Source: CAXMQS01 sp036446035
GTDB lineage: Bacteria > Actinomycetota > Acidimicrobiia > Spongiisociales > JAOTWH01
DNA: 30,654 nucleotides
Direction of reading: 5' to 3'
NCBI GenBank assembly: GCA_036446035.1
Contig: JAZFSG010000055.1
Span: 1-30,654 of the forward strand
Below, one piece after another: positions 15,612-23,170 of the stretch; the stretch's first letter is position 1; the number at the start of each line of letters is the position of its first letter. Position numbers and translations under genes: made by a program. The notes under the pieces are model-generated. The model was not told where the DNA came from. It ran no database searches and saw nothing but the letters and a program-made list of their open reading frames with translations.

Positions 15612-16649
15612 ATGTCCGAGCCGCTGCAGATTCTCGATCCGCTGGGGAGCCTTGTCGGTGATGCCCCTATGGACCTGGAGGAAACCCGCCGCCTCTACCG
15701 GGCCCTCGTTGCCGCGCGGATCTACGACCACAAGGCCTCCGCGCTGCAGCGCCAGGGCAGGCTGGCCACCTACTCGCCTTTCGAGGGGCAGGAGGCCGCG
15801 CAGATCGGGAGCGCCGCGGCACTGCGGCCGGACGACTGGCTGGTCGGCACTTATCGGGACGCCGCGGCGATGCAGTTCCAGGGCTACCCGTGGGTGAACC
15901 TCTTCCTCGGCCGCACCGGCCATGAGAGCGGGGGAGCGACGCCGGACGGAGTCAACGTGCTGCCACCGTCGATAACGGTCGGCGCCCACATGATCCACGC
16001 GGTCGGCCTGGCGTGGGCGGAGCGAATCAAGGGCAGCGATCGCATCGCCTTGACGTACTTCGGCGACGGCGCCACTTCCGAGGGCGACTTCCACGAGGCG
16101 ATGAACTTCGCCGGCGTCTATGCAACGGCGACCGTGTTCCTCTGCCAGAACAACGGCTTCGCCATCTCGTTGAGTCGGGAGAAGCAGACCGCAGCAGAAA
16201 CCATCGCCTCCAAGGGAGTCGGCTACGGCGTTCCGGGACTGCAGGTGGACGGCAACGACCTGTTCGCTGTCTACAAGGCGACCAGCGACGCGGTGGTGAG
16301 AGCGCGCCGCGGCAAGGGGCCGACCCTGATCGAGGCACTCACCTATCGGATCGGCCCCCACACCACCAGCGATGACCCCGGCCGCTATCGGGATGAGGCG
16401 CAGGTGGCGAAGTGGCAGGAGCGCGACCCGTTGCAGCGAGTGCGGCTCTACCTGGAGAACAACGACGGCTGGGATGCCGAGTGGCAAACGCTGATCGAGG
16501 AAGAAGAGGGCGCTGTGATCGAGCAGGCTGTTGCCGAGGCCGAGGCTGCAGATCCTTTGTCTCCTGGTGAGATGTTCGGCGCCATGTTCGCCGAGCCGAC
16601 GGCACCCTTGCTCAGCCAACAGGCCATGCTGGAGAGGGACGGGCCGTGA
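15612..16649 (+). CDS. pdhA: Pyruvate / branched-chain 2-oxoacid dehydrogenase E1 component, alpha subunit
   Basis: 345 aa. The thiamine diphosphate motif runs from GDGATSEGDFHEA (151-163) to NN at 180-181, the GDG-x(26)-NN pattern. The N-terminal YRALVAARIYDHKA and the phosphorylation-loop-like HTTSDDPGRYR are typical of E1 alpha in heterotetrameric complexes. It decarboxylates the 2-oxoacid and reductively acylates the lipoyl group of E2. I use the pdh name because the E1 beta partner reads closer to Gram-positive PdhB, but branched-chain or acetoin dehydrogenase cannot be excluded. ATG 15612 is preferred over GTG 15588. The stop overlaps the start of the beta subunit gene. Confidence 0.88.
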   Translation: MSEPLQILDPLGSLVGDAPMDLEETRRLYRALVAARIYDHKASALQRQGRLATYSPFEGQEAAQIGSAAALRPDDWLVGTYRDAAAMQFQGYPWVNLFLGRTGHESGGATPDGVNVLPPSITVGAHMIHAVGLAWAERIKGSDRIALTYFGDGATSEGDFHEAMNFAGVYATATVFLCQNNGFAISLSREKQTAAETIASKGVGYGVPGLQVDGNDLFAVYKATSDAVVRARRGKGPTLIEALTYRIGPHTTSDDPGRYRDEAQVAKWQERDPLQRVRLYLENNDGWDAEWQTLIEEEEGAVIEQAVAEAEAADPLSPGEMFGAMFAEPTAPLLSQQAMLERDGP

Positions 16650-17623
16650 GCGAGCTCAACCTGGCGATGGCCATCAATGCAGCCCTGGCGGAAGCCCTCG
16701 ACGCCGACGACAACGTTGTCTTGCTCGGCGAGGACATCGGGACAACCGGTGGAGTGTTCCGTGTTACCGACGGCCTTGCTGCCAAGTACGGGGCTGCCCG
16801 AGTCGTCGACACCCCGGTAGCCGAGTCCGGGATCGTCGGCGCCGCGTTTGGGATGGCGGTCGCCGGGCTGCGACCCATAGTCGAGATCCAGTTCATGGGG
16901 TTCTCCTACCCGGCGTTCGACCAACTCATCAGTCACGTGTCGCGTATCAGGAACAGGTCACAGCACCGCTTCACGGCGTCGTTGGTGGTTCGCATCCCGT
17001 ATGGGGGTGGCATCGGCGCTGCCGAGCACCACTCCGAATCCGCCGAGGCGATCTACGCCCACACCCCCGGCCTCAAGCTGGTCATCCCGTCGCGGCCGAG
17101 CGATGCCAAAGGGTTGTTGGCGGCGGCTATCGCCGATCCCGATCCTGTGGTGTTCCTCGAGCCCATTCGCCTCTATCGATCGATCAAGGAGGAGGTGCCG
17201 TCTGAGCCCTACGAGGTGCCCATTGGTTCGGCAGCTGTGGAGCGGCCCGGCACCGACCTGACCCTCATATCTTGGGGAGCCATGATGCGCGAGGTGCGAG
17301 AGGCTGCAGATCAACTCGAGGTCGATGGCCTTGCGCCGGAGGTCATCGACCTTCGCTCTCTGGTTCCCCTCGACGTCGAGACCATTGTCGAGTCGGTTGC
17401 CAAGACCGGCCGAGCCGTAGTCGTCCAGGAGGCACCGCGCACCGGCGGCTTTGCCTCCGAGGTGGCGGCGCTTATCGGGGAACGAGCCCTGTACTCCCTG
17501 GCCGCGCCCGTCGAGCGTGTCACCGGTTGGGATACCGTTGTGCCTCTTCGTCGCACGGAACACAACTACATCCCCTCGGTCGAGCGCGTGCTGACGGCGG
17601 CGCGCCGGGTGCTGAGCGCCTGA
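16646..17623 (+). CDS. pdhB: Pyruvate / branched-chain 2-oxoacid dehydrogenase E1 component, beta subunit
   Basis: 325 aa, the family length, from GTG 16646 in a GTGA overlap with the alpha gene. Conserved features include LLGEDIGTTGGVFRVT, RVVDTPVAESGIVGAAFGMA, EIQFMGFSYPAFDQL, the AEHHSES segment, and LYRSIKEEVP. The C-terminal transketolase domain holds EVIDLRSLVPLDVETI and RAVVVQEA. The subunit forms the alpha2-beta2 E1 with the upstream product and helps bind thiamine diphosphate. The gene is coupled to E2 by a TGATG overlap. There is no sign of damage. Confidence 0.9.
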   Translation: MSELNLAMAINAALAEALDADDNVVLLGEDIGTTGGVFRVTDGLAAKYGAARVVDTPVAESGIVGAAFGMAVAGLRPIVEIQFMGFSYPAFDQLISHVSRIRNRSQHRFTASLVVRIPYGGGIGAAEHHSESAEAIYAHTPGLKLVIPSRPSDAKGLLAAAIADPDPVVFLEPIRLYRSIKEEVPSEPYEVPIGSAAVERPGTDLTLISWGAMMREVREAADQLEVDGLAPEVIDLRSLVPLDVETIVESVAKTGRAVVVQEAPRTGGFASEVAALIGERALYSLAAPVERVTGWDTVVPLRRTEHNYIPSVERVLTAARRVLSA

Positions 17624-18711
17624 TGGCCACCGAGTTTCTGCTACCCGACATCGGCGAGGGCCTCACCGAGGCAACGGTCGTCGAGTGGTTGGCCACCGTC
17701 GGAGAGGAAATCGCGCTCGACGGGCCCATGGTCGAGATGGAGACGGACAAGGCCGTCACCGAGATCCCGGCTCCGGTTGCCGGCGTCTTGTTGTATCAGG
17801 GAGCCGCCGAGGGCGAGACGCTCGAGGTAGGGCAGGTGTTGGCCGTCATCGGCTCGGTAGGTGAGTCGTGGGAGCCGTCGGCGCCCGCCGCCCCGGAGGC
17901 CGCCGCCCCCATCGTCGGGACCCTGCAAGAGGCCTCGTCCACCGCCGGGCAGGCCCTGCCGGCGGTTCGCAAGCTGGCAGCGGAGCTGGGAGTCGACCTG
18001 GCAGCGGTGACTGGGTCCGGCCCCGGTGGTCGGATCACGGCAGCGGACGTCGAGTCGGCAACGGGGGGAAGCGCCGAGCGCATCGCCCTCTCGACAACAC
18101 GGCGCGCCATCGCCGACAACCTCACCAGGTCGTGGCGAGAGATACCCCACGTGACCACCTACGGAGAGGCGGACGCAGCGTCGCTGTTGGCCGCCCGCAA
18201 GGAATCTGGCCAGCCTCTCGAGGCCCATCTGATCGCCGCCGTCACCCCGTTGCTGGCCGACTTCGGAGACTTCAACTCATCCTTCGTCGGCGACGCGATC
18301 CTCCGTCGAACCAACTACGACGTCGGTTTCGCCGTCGACACGCCAGAGGGCCTGATGGTCGCAGTTGTCAAGGGCGCTGACTCCATGACGATCGCGGAGC
18401 TCGGGCAGGAGGTGTCGCGGCTTGCCACCGCTGCCAGGGAGCGTTCGGCAACGGTCGACGAGCTTCGACGCCAGACCTTCACCATCTCGAACATCGGCGC
18501 CGTCGGCGGTCGCTACGGGACGCCCATAATCCCCTACGGGACGACGGCCATCCTCTCGGTCGGTCGCGCCGACCCCACGGCCGGCGTCGTCGACGGCCGG
18601 CTGGCCGTGGTGCAGCCCTTCCCGCTCTCGTTGTCCTACGACCACCGCGTCATCGACGGTGCCAAGGGAAGGGCGTTCCTCGCCGCGGTCATCGCTGCCA
18701 TAGAGGCGTGA
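17623..18711 (+). CDS. pdhC: 2-oxoacid dehydrogenase E2, dihydrolipoamide acyltransferase
   Basis: 362 aa. Three parts are visible: one lipoyl domain (1-76) with Lys43 in METDKAVTE; a peripheral-subunit-binding domain at about 112-145 (ALPAVRKLAAELGVD to GPGGRITAADV); and the catalytic acyltransferase domain (154-362) ending with the active-site HxxxD in YDHRVIDG (His341, Asp345). With a single lipoyl domain and short linkers the protein is compact for an E2 (often 400-450 aa). The start at ATG 17623 overlaps the pdhB stop. No E3 (dihydrolipoamide dehydrogenase) follows, so E3 must be encoded elsewhere. A frame open from 17272 merely reads through pdhB and is rejected. Confidence 0.92.
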   Translation: MATEFLLPDIGEGLTEATVVEWLATVGEEIALDGPMVEMETDKAVTEIPAPVAGVLLYQGAAEGETLEVGQVLAVIGSVGESWEPSAPAAPEAAAPIVGTLQEASSTAGQALPAVRKLAAELGVDLAAVTGSGPGGRITAADVESATGGSAERIALSTTRRAIADNLTRSWREIPHVTTYGEADAASLLAARKESGQPLEAHLIAAVTPLLADFGDFNSSFVGDAILRRTNYDVGFAVDTPEGLMVAVVKGADSMTIAELGQEVSRLATAARERSATVDELRRQTFTISNIGAVGGRYGTPIIPYGTTAILSVGRADPTAGVVDGRLAVVQPFPLSLSYDHRVIDGAKGRAFLAAVIAAIEA

Positions 18712-18778
18712 GCGACTACCGCGTTCATCTGTGAGCGCTAGGAGGACGGGCAGCGCATACCCGTACACTTCGCCGCTG

Positions 18779-20083
18779 ATGAACCCCACCGTCCACCTAA
18801 CGACGCTCGGCTGCGCCAAGAACCAGGTCGACTCCGACAAGCTCACAGCCATGCTTGCCGAGGCTGGCTACGACATGTCGGCTGATGCCGAGACAGCCGA
18901 TGTCGTCATGGTGAACACATGCGCCTTCATCGAGGCTGCTCGCCAGGAATCGATCGACACCATCCTGGCTGCCTCCGACACCAAGAGAGACAACGCCAAG
19001 CTCGTCGTCCTCGGCTGCATGGCCCAGCGCTACGAGACCGAGCTGGCGGCCGCGCTGCCCGAGGCGGACGCCGTTGTCGGGCTGGAGCGTTACGGCGAGC
19101 TGGTAGAGCGCCTCGACGACATGACGGACTGGCAGCCCATCCGCCTCGCCTCGTCGAAGATGGACATCCTCTACGAGACCAAGCGTCCTGCTCCAACAAC
19201 CCCATACGCCTACGTCAAGGTGGCCGAAGGCTGCGACAAGCCGTGCACCTTCTGTGCCATCCCACTGTTCCGTGGCAAGCAGCGATCGCGGGCGCCGGTC
19301 AACATCCGCGATGAGATCGCCGACCTGGCGCAGGGCGGCGTCGGCGAGGTCGTGCTCGTTGCCCAAGACCTTGCCGCATACGGCCGCGACATCGAGGCCC
19401 CGGGCGGCATCGTCGATCTGCTGCGCTTCGTGTCCGACGTCGACGGACTGCAGCGGCTGCGGCTTCTCTACCTCTATCCCAAGGAGATCCGCCCCGGCCT
19501 CATCGAGGAAATGACGACCAACCCCATTGTGGTCCCGTACTTCGATCTCAGCCTGCAGCACGTTGCGCCGGAGCTGCTCAGGGCCATGAAACGCCCCGGG
19601 GACGGCGATCGTCATCGCCAACTCATCGGTGACATCCGGGCGGCGTCGCCAGACGCCGGACTCAGGTCCAGCTTCATCGTCGGTTTCCCCGGCGAGGCCG
19701 ACGCCGACGTCGAGGCCCTCGGCGACTTCCTCGTCGATGTGCAGCTGGATTGGGCCGGCTTCTTCCCGTACTCGGCCGAGGAAGGGACTCTTGCCGCCGA
19801 GCTGCCGGGTCAGCTGCCTGCGGACACCATCGCGGAGCGAGCCCGCCACCTCTCGGCCATCCAGGACGACATCACCGCCAGCCGTAACGCAGCTCAGGTC
19901 GGAAAGCGTCTGGAGGTTCTCATCGACCAGGTCGAGGATGATGTTCCCGTCGGCCGCAGTTATCGCGAGGCTCCCGAGATCGACGGAGTCATCGTGCTCG
20001 ATGGCGGGTCACCGGGGGAGTGGGTCGACGTCGAGATCACTGCTTCGTACGCGGTTGACCTGGCGGGCAGCGTTCTGACATGA
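18779..20083 (+). CDS. rimO: Ribosomal protein uS12 methylthiotransferase RimO
   Basis: 434 aa. The N-terminal UPF0004 domain starts TLGCAKNQVDSDKL, the RimO form of the motif. The radical-SAM CxxxCxxC is Cys152, Cys156, Cys159 (EGCDKPCTFCAIP), followed by the RimO-typical FRGKQRSR. The C-terminal TRAM domain (about 370-434) binds the substrate. The enzyme methylthiolates an aspartate of ribosomal protein S12 using two 4Fe-4S clusters. ATG 18779 matches the family N-terminus; GTG 18731 would add an unrelated 16 residues. A TACACT -10 at 18764-18769 lies 9 nt upstream and no ribosome binding site is seen. In many actinobacteria pgsA lies between rimO and cinA; here cinA overlaps rimO directly. 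Confidence 0.95.
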   Translation: MNPTVHLTTLGCAKNQVDSDKLTAMLAEAGYDMSADAETADVVMVNTCAFIEAARQESIDTILAASDTKRDNAKLVVLGCMAQRYETELAAALPEADAVVGLERYGELVERLDDMTDWQPIRLASSKMDILYETKRPAPTTPYAYVKVAEGCDKPCTFCAIPLFRGKQRSRAPVNIRDEIADLAQGGVGEVVLVAQDLAAYGRDIEAPGGIVDLLRFVSDVDGLQRLRLLYLYPKEIRPGLIEEMTTNPIVVPYFDLSLQHVAPELLRAMKRPGDGDRHRQLIGDIRAASPDAGLRSSFIVGFPGEADADVEALGDFLVDVQLDWAGFFPYSAEEGTLAAELPGQLPADTIAERARHLSAIQDDITASRNAAQVGKRLEVLIDQVEDDVPVGRSYREAPEIDGVIVLDGGSPGEWVDVEITASYAVDLAGSVLT

Positions 20084-21318
20084 TCGTCGAGGTCATCGCC
20101 ATCGGCACCGAGCTACTGCTCGGCCAGATCATCAACTCAAACGCGGCCGCCATCGGTGCCAGGCTGGCCGAGCTCGGGCTCACTCATTATCGCCAGACGG
20201 TCGTTGGCGACAACCTCGATCGGGTGGCCGCAGCGATCGTTGATGCCATGGACCGAGCCGACGCCGTCATTATCACGGGCGGCCTCGGGCCGACTCAGGA
20301 CGACCTCACCCGCGAAGCGATCTGTGCCGCCACAGGCCTTCCCATGGAGTTCGACGAGGAGCACGCCAAGGCTCTCGCCGAGATGTTCGCAGCACGAGGA
20401 CGCGAGATGCCTGAGTCGAACCTGCGCCAGGCGCAGTACCCCCAGGGCGCCGAGCTGATCCCCAACCACAAGGGGACCGCGCCGGGGCTGGCACTGCGCC
20501 ACGCCGACACCCTCATTTTCGCGTTGCCGGGAGTGCCTGCGGAGCTCTATCCCATGCTCGACGACACCGTCATGCCGCAGCTGCGTGGCGACGGGGTGGT
20601 CCACAGCCGCCTTCTCCGCACCTATGGGGAGTCGGAGTCGAAGCTGGCAGACCTGCTCGGAGACCTCTACGACCAACACCGCAACCCGACGCTGGCGTTC
20701 CTGGCATCAGGCGGCGAGATCAAGCTGCGGCTGACAGCTTCGGCAGCCAGCGAGGCCGAGGCGTCCGCGCTCATCCAGCCGGTCGAGGACGAGATCCGAA
20801 GGCGCCTCGGCGACCTGGTGTTCGGAGCAGACGACGACACGGTCGAGCGGCTGCTGTTCGACATGCTCTCGGCGCATGGCTGGACCATGGGCACCGCCGA
20901 GTCGGCAACGGGCGGCCGCGTGGCGGCGGCGATCACAGCAGTGCCCGGCGCCTCGGAGGTCTTCAGAGGCTCGATCGTCGCCTACGCCACAGACCTCAAG
21001 GCGTCGTTGCTGGACGTTCCTGCAGAGGACCTGACGCGCGACACCATTGTCAGCATCGAGACCGCCGCTGCGATGGCGGAGGGGGCTGCCGCCACCCTCG
21101 GCGTCGACGTTGCCATCGCCGTTACCGGGTCGGCTGGTCCCGAGCCCCAGGGCCAACCGGTCGGCACCATGGCCATGGCCGTTCGCACGCCCGAGCGAAC
21201 TCTCACTCGGATCCTGAAGATGCCGGGAGACCGCGAGCGCATCCTCACCTACACGACCACGGCCGCTCTCCACTTGGCGCGCGCCGCCCTTGCCGGAGAC
21301 CAGACCTCGCAGCCATGA
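20080..21318 (+). CDS. cinA: CinA family protein: ADP-ribose pyrophosphatase/nicotinamide-nucleotide amidase
   Basis: 412 aa, the full two-domain length. The N-terminal MoaB/COG1058 domain has AIGTELLLGQIINSN, GDNLDRV and ITGGLGPTQDDLTRE. The C-terminal CinA amidase domain (about 250-400) has GTAESATGGRVA, RGSIVAYATDLKASLL and VAVTGSAGPEPQGQPVGT. CinA proteins recycle pyridine nucleotides by deamidating NMN and hydrolysing ADP-ribose. The common Ser-Cys in the TAES-C-TGG motif is Ala here; Ser is kept. It starts in the rimO stop (ATGA) and its own stop overlaps thpR the same way, so the three are one coupled unit. CinA near recA is a widespread arrangement. Confidence 0.95.
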   Translation: MIVEVIAIGTELLLGQIINSNAAAIGARLAELGLTHYRQTVVGDNLDRVAAAIVDAMDRADAVIITGGLGPTQDDLTREAICAATGLPMEFDEEHAKALAEMFAARGREMPESNLRQAQYPQGAELIPNHKGTAPGLALRHADTLIFALPGVPAELYPMLDDTVMPQLRGDGVVHSRLLRTYGESESKLADLLGDLYDQHRNPTLAFLASGGEIKLRLTASAASEAEASALIQPVEDEIRRRLGDLVFGADDDTVERLLFDMLSAHGWTMGTAESATGGRVAAAITAVPGASEVFRGSIVAYATDLKASLLDVPAEDLTRDTIVSIETAAAMAEGAAATLGVDVAIAVTGSAGPEPQGQPVGTMAMAVRTPERTLTRILKMPGDRERILTYTTTAALHLARAALAGDQTSQP

Positions 21319-21866
21319 GCCCCGACGACCCCATGGGCCGCCTCTTCCTTGGCGTCGCCCTCACCCATGACGCCCGAGCGGCCATCGCGGCCCACCTGGG
21401 TCCGATGTCGCCCCTACCGGGACGGCCGGCGCCTCCCCACAACTGGCACATCACCTTGCGCTTCCTCGGTCAGACGACCACGGTGCAGTACGAGCGCGTC
21501 CTTTCGGGGCTCGACGACCTGCCACTATCGCTGTCGCTCGAGCTCGGTGCCTTCGGCACCTTCCCCAATCCGCAACGATCCAATGTGCTGTGGCTGGGCC
21601 TCGGGGCGCCCTCTCCCGAGCTCGAGGCGATGGCAGCAGCAGCGGAAGAGTCGGCGGTGGCGGCCGGCTTCTCTCCCGAGGAACGACCATTCCATCCGCA
21701 TGTGACACTGAGCCGTTTGCGGCCGCCGCACGATCTAAGAGCCCTGATCGATTCCGTCCCACACCTGCGTCTCCGCATGGCGGTGGATGCGATGACGGTC
21801 TTTCGGACTCGTAGCGAGTCGGGCGGGATGCGCTACGAGGCCATCGAGACCCTGGCACTCGGTTAG
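21315..21866 (+). CDS. thpR: RNA 2',3'-cyclic phosphodiesterase (ThpR/LigT)
   Basis: 183 aa, the family length. The two catalytic HxTx motifs of the 2H phosphoesterase superfamily are present: HITL at 45-48 and HVTL at 129-132. The first sits in NWHITLRFLG, the typical context. It hydrolyses 2',3'-cyclic phosphates on RNA ends and may act in RNA repair. ATG 21315 overlaps the cinA stop (ATGA); the internal ATG 21333 (MGRLFLGVAL) would match shorter homologues, so the first six residues are uncertain. cinA-thpR-recA neighbours are known in several Gram-positive genomes. Confidence 0.92.
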   Translation: MSPDDPMGRLFLGVALTHDARAAIAAHLGPMSPLPGRPAPPHNWHITLRFLGQTTTVQYERVLSGLDDLPLSLSLELGAFGTFPNPQRSNVLWLGLGAPSPELEAMAAAAEESAVAAGFSPEERPFHPHVTLSRLRPPHDLRALIDSVPHLRLRMAVDAMTVFRTRSESGGMRYEAIETLALG

Positions 21867-21869
21867 CCT
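21864..21869 (+). promoter_or_regulatory. -10 element for a leaderless cupin transcript
   Basis: TAGCCT, which overlaps the thpR stop codon, is followed after 6 nt by ATG 21876. No ribosome binding site is present. Confidence 0.45.
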
Positions 21870-21875
21870 CGCCGC

Positions 21876-22262
21876 ATGGAACACACACCCGCTGAGAACA
21901 TCCCGTGGGCACCCGCCCCCTCCGAACATTTCACCGGCGAAGTCTGGTTCGGCCCGCTGTCCCACGCTTCGCCTGAAGGATTGAACGCCCTCGCGGTCCA
22001 CTTCTCCCCAGGAGCTCGCACCGATTGGCACACCCACGCCGAGGGCCAGGTCCTGTACTGCGTCTCGGGCGCCGGCCTGGCCAGGCGCGATGACGGCGAG
22101 ACGGCCGAGATGTCGCCAGGCGACGTCGTGTACTCGGACCCGGGGGAGCGCCACTGGCATGGCGCCACCGCCACCTCCCACATGGTGCACCTGTCATTGA
22201 CGACTGGAGCCCCGACGGAGTGGTTTCCCGAGAAGGTGACCGACGAGCAGTACGGCGGCTGA
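21876..22262 (+). CDS. Single-domain cupin protein, metal-binding
   Basis: 128 aa. One cupin barrel with both motifs: WHTHAEGQVLYCVSGAG (51-67; His52, His54, Gln58 as ligands) and GDVVYSDPGERHWHGA (82-97; His93 or His95). The HWHGA ending and the Gln in motif 1 resemble small manganese cupins such as the (R)-hydroxynitrile-lyase-like and TM1287-like groups. Its reaction in the cell is unknown. It has its own -10 element although only 9 bp separate it from thpR, and it is followed by a methyltransferase gene. No signal peptide is visible. Confidence 0.88.
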   Translation: MEHTPAENIPWAPAPSEHFTGEVWFGPLSHASPEGLNALAVHFSPGARTDWHTHAEGQVLYCVSGAGLARRDDGETAEMSPGDVVYSDPGERHWHGATATSHMVHLSLTTGAPTEWFPEKVTDEQYGG

Positions 22263-22283
22263 GCAGCGCCCGCGCTGCACGGC

Positions 22284-22289
22284 TAGTTT
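22284..22289 (+). promoter_or_regulatory. -10 element for a leaderless methyltransferase transcript
   Basis: TAGTTT is followed after 6 nt (GTGACG) by GTG 22296, which I take as the start. The in-frame GTG 22290 directly abuts the -10 and would lie upstream of the transcript start. Confidence 0.4.
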
Positions 22290-22295
22290 GTGACG

Positions 22296-23030
22296 GTGGA
22301 ACAGATCGCCTGGAAGGGTCGGCTCGGACCGTTCGACTTGGAGGTGGGGGAGCACACCTTCCGTCCAACCACGATCACGACACTGCTCGCCGATGCCTTG
22401 GCTCCTACACCAGGCGATGTGGTCATCGACGTCGGCAGCGGTAGCGGGATCCTTGCCATCCTGGCCGCCAAGCTCGGCGCCGCCAGGGTCATCGCCACCG
22501 ATAACAGTGAGGACACCCAGGCTGTAGGCACCGTCAACGCTGCCAAGCTCGGTGTCGCCGACAAGATCGAGTTCTTCCGCGGCGACCTGTTCGAGCCGCT
22601 GCCCGAAGGAGTGCAGGCCGACCTCATCATCGGTGATGTCAGTGGCATTCCGGACGACCTGGCGGCGGAAAGCGGCTGGTTCCCATCGAAGGTCGGCGGA
22701 GGGCCACGCGGGAGCGAGCTTCCGATCCGGATGCTGCAAGAGGCTAAGAGGTGGCTGCGGCCTGGGGGTCGGTTGTTATTGCCAACAGGCTCGCTCCAGG
22801 ATGAGGCGGCGATCCTCGCGGTGGCGAAGTCCGCGTACGGCCAACTGCGGGAGATGGCAAGCCGGATGATCCCCCTCCCGTCGATGTTGTCGGAGAGCAT
22901 GACGGTTCGCCGGCTCGTCGACCGCGGCATCGTCCGGCTCAGGGCGAGGGGCTCCCGATTCCTGTGGGAAGCCAAGGTGTGGGAGCTGCGTCCCGGCATC
23001 GAGAGGCCGCTGGGGCCCGTTACCGGTTGA
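22296..23030 (+). CDS. Class I SAM-dependent methyltransferase (PrmA/HemK-like fold)
   Basis: 244 aa from GTG 22296 (246 aa from GTG 22290). The N-terminal KGRLGPFDLEV and FRPTTITTLLADAL, then motif I VIDVGSGSGILAI, motif II RVIATDNSED, and motif III KIEFFRGDLFEPL are typical of small-molecule or protein N-methyltransferases near PrmA/HemK. The motif IV position reads IIGDVSGIP instead of NPPY, so a glutamine methyltransferase is unlikely. Late motifs WLRPGGRLLLPTGSLQDEA are intact. The substrate is unknown. It lies just upstream of the recA promoter; the 13 bp after its stop run into the SOS promoter. Confidence 0.87.
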   Translation: MEQIAWKGRLGPFDLEVGEHTFRPTTITTLLADALAPTPGDVVIDVGSGSGILAILAAKLGAARVIATDNSEDTQAVGTVNAAKLGVADKIEFFRGDLFEPLPEGVQADLIIGDVSGIPDDLAAESGWFPSKVGGGPRGSELPIRMLQEAKRWLRPGGRLLLPTGSLQDEAAILAVAKSAYGQLREMASRMIPLPSMLSESMTVRRLVDRGIVRLRARGSRFLWEAKVWELRPGIERPLGPVTG

Positions 23031-23037
23031 GTGATCC

Positions 23038-23066
23038 TTGTAACCGAACACCTGTTCGGGTATCTT
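23038..23066 (+). promoter_or_regulatory. recA promoter
   Basis: -35 TTGTAA (23038-23043), an exact 17-bp spacer, and -10 TATCTT (23061-23066). The LexA box fills the spacer. Transcription would start near 23073, giving a leader of about 98 nt. Confidence 0.75.
23044..23059. promoter_or_regulatory. LexA (SOS) box of recA
   Basis: CCGAACACCTGTTCGG is a perfect palindrome in its half sites (CCGAAC / GTTCGG) and matches the Gram-positive/actinobacterial CGAAC-N4-GTTCG consensus. It lies exactly between the -35 and -10 of recA, so LexA binding would block polymerase. Confidence 0.92.
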
Positions 23067-23082
23067 TTCGTCAGTGCCGTAG

Positions 23083-23120
23083 TAGGATTACATCCCTGTA
23101 AGTTCAGGGATGTAGTTTTG
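23083..23120 (+). promoter_or_regulatory. Strong hairpin in the recA leader (attenuator-like)
   Basis: Perfect 10-bp arms TACATCCCTG (23089-23098) and CAGGGATGTA (23105-23114) around a 6-nt loop TAAGTT. As RNA the stem extends outward with A-U, G-U and U-G pairs to about 16 bp, and its 3' side ends in GTTTTG. It sits between the SOS promoter and the GTG start, where an intrinsic terminator would limit recA readthrough; as DNA it could equally be an operator. Confidence 0.75.
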
Positions 23121-23170
23121 TCACAACCGACCTCTACGGTGCTGGGACAGGCAGACAGGAAGGAAGCCCC

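Noticed and set aside
15345..16619. A 424-aa open frame on the minus strand across ftsK and pdhA
   Set aside because: It lies opposite well-conserved ftsK and pdhA, has no recognisable motif and arises from the codon bias of a GC-rich genome.
17272..17622. A longer start for the E2 gene, beginning at 17272
   Set aside because: It would run through pdhB in another frame with an Arg/Ser-rich unrelated sequence; the lipoyl domain starts at ATG 17623 in a TGATG overlap.
18797..19849. A 350-aa open frame on the minus strand inside rimO
   Set aside because: Antisense to a clear radical-SAM gene with no independent start signal or motif.
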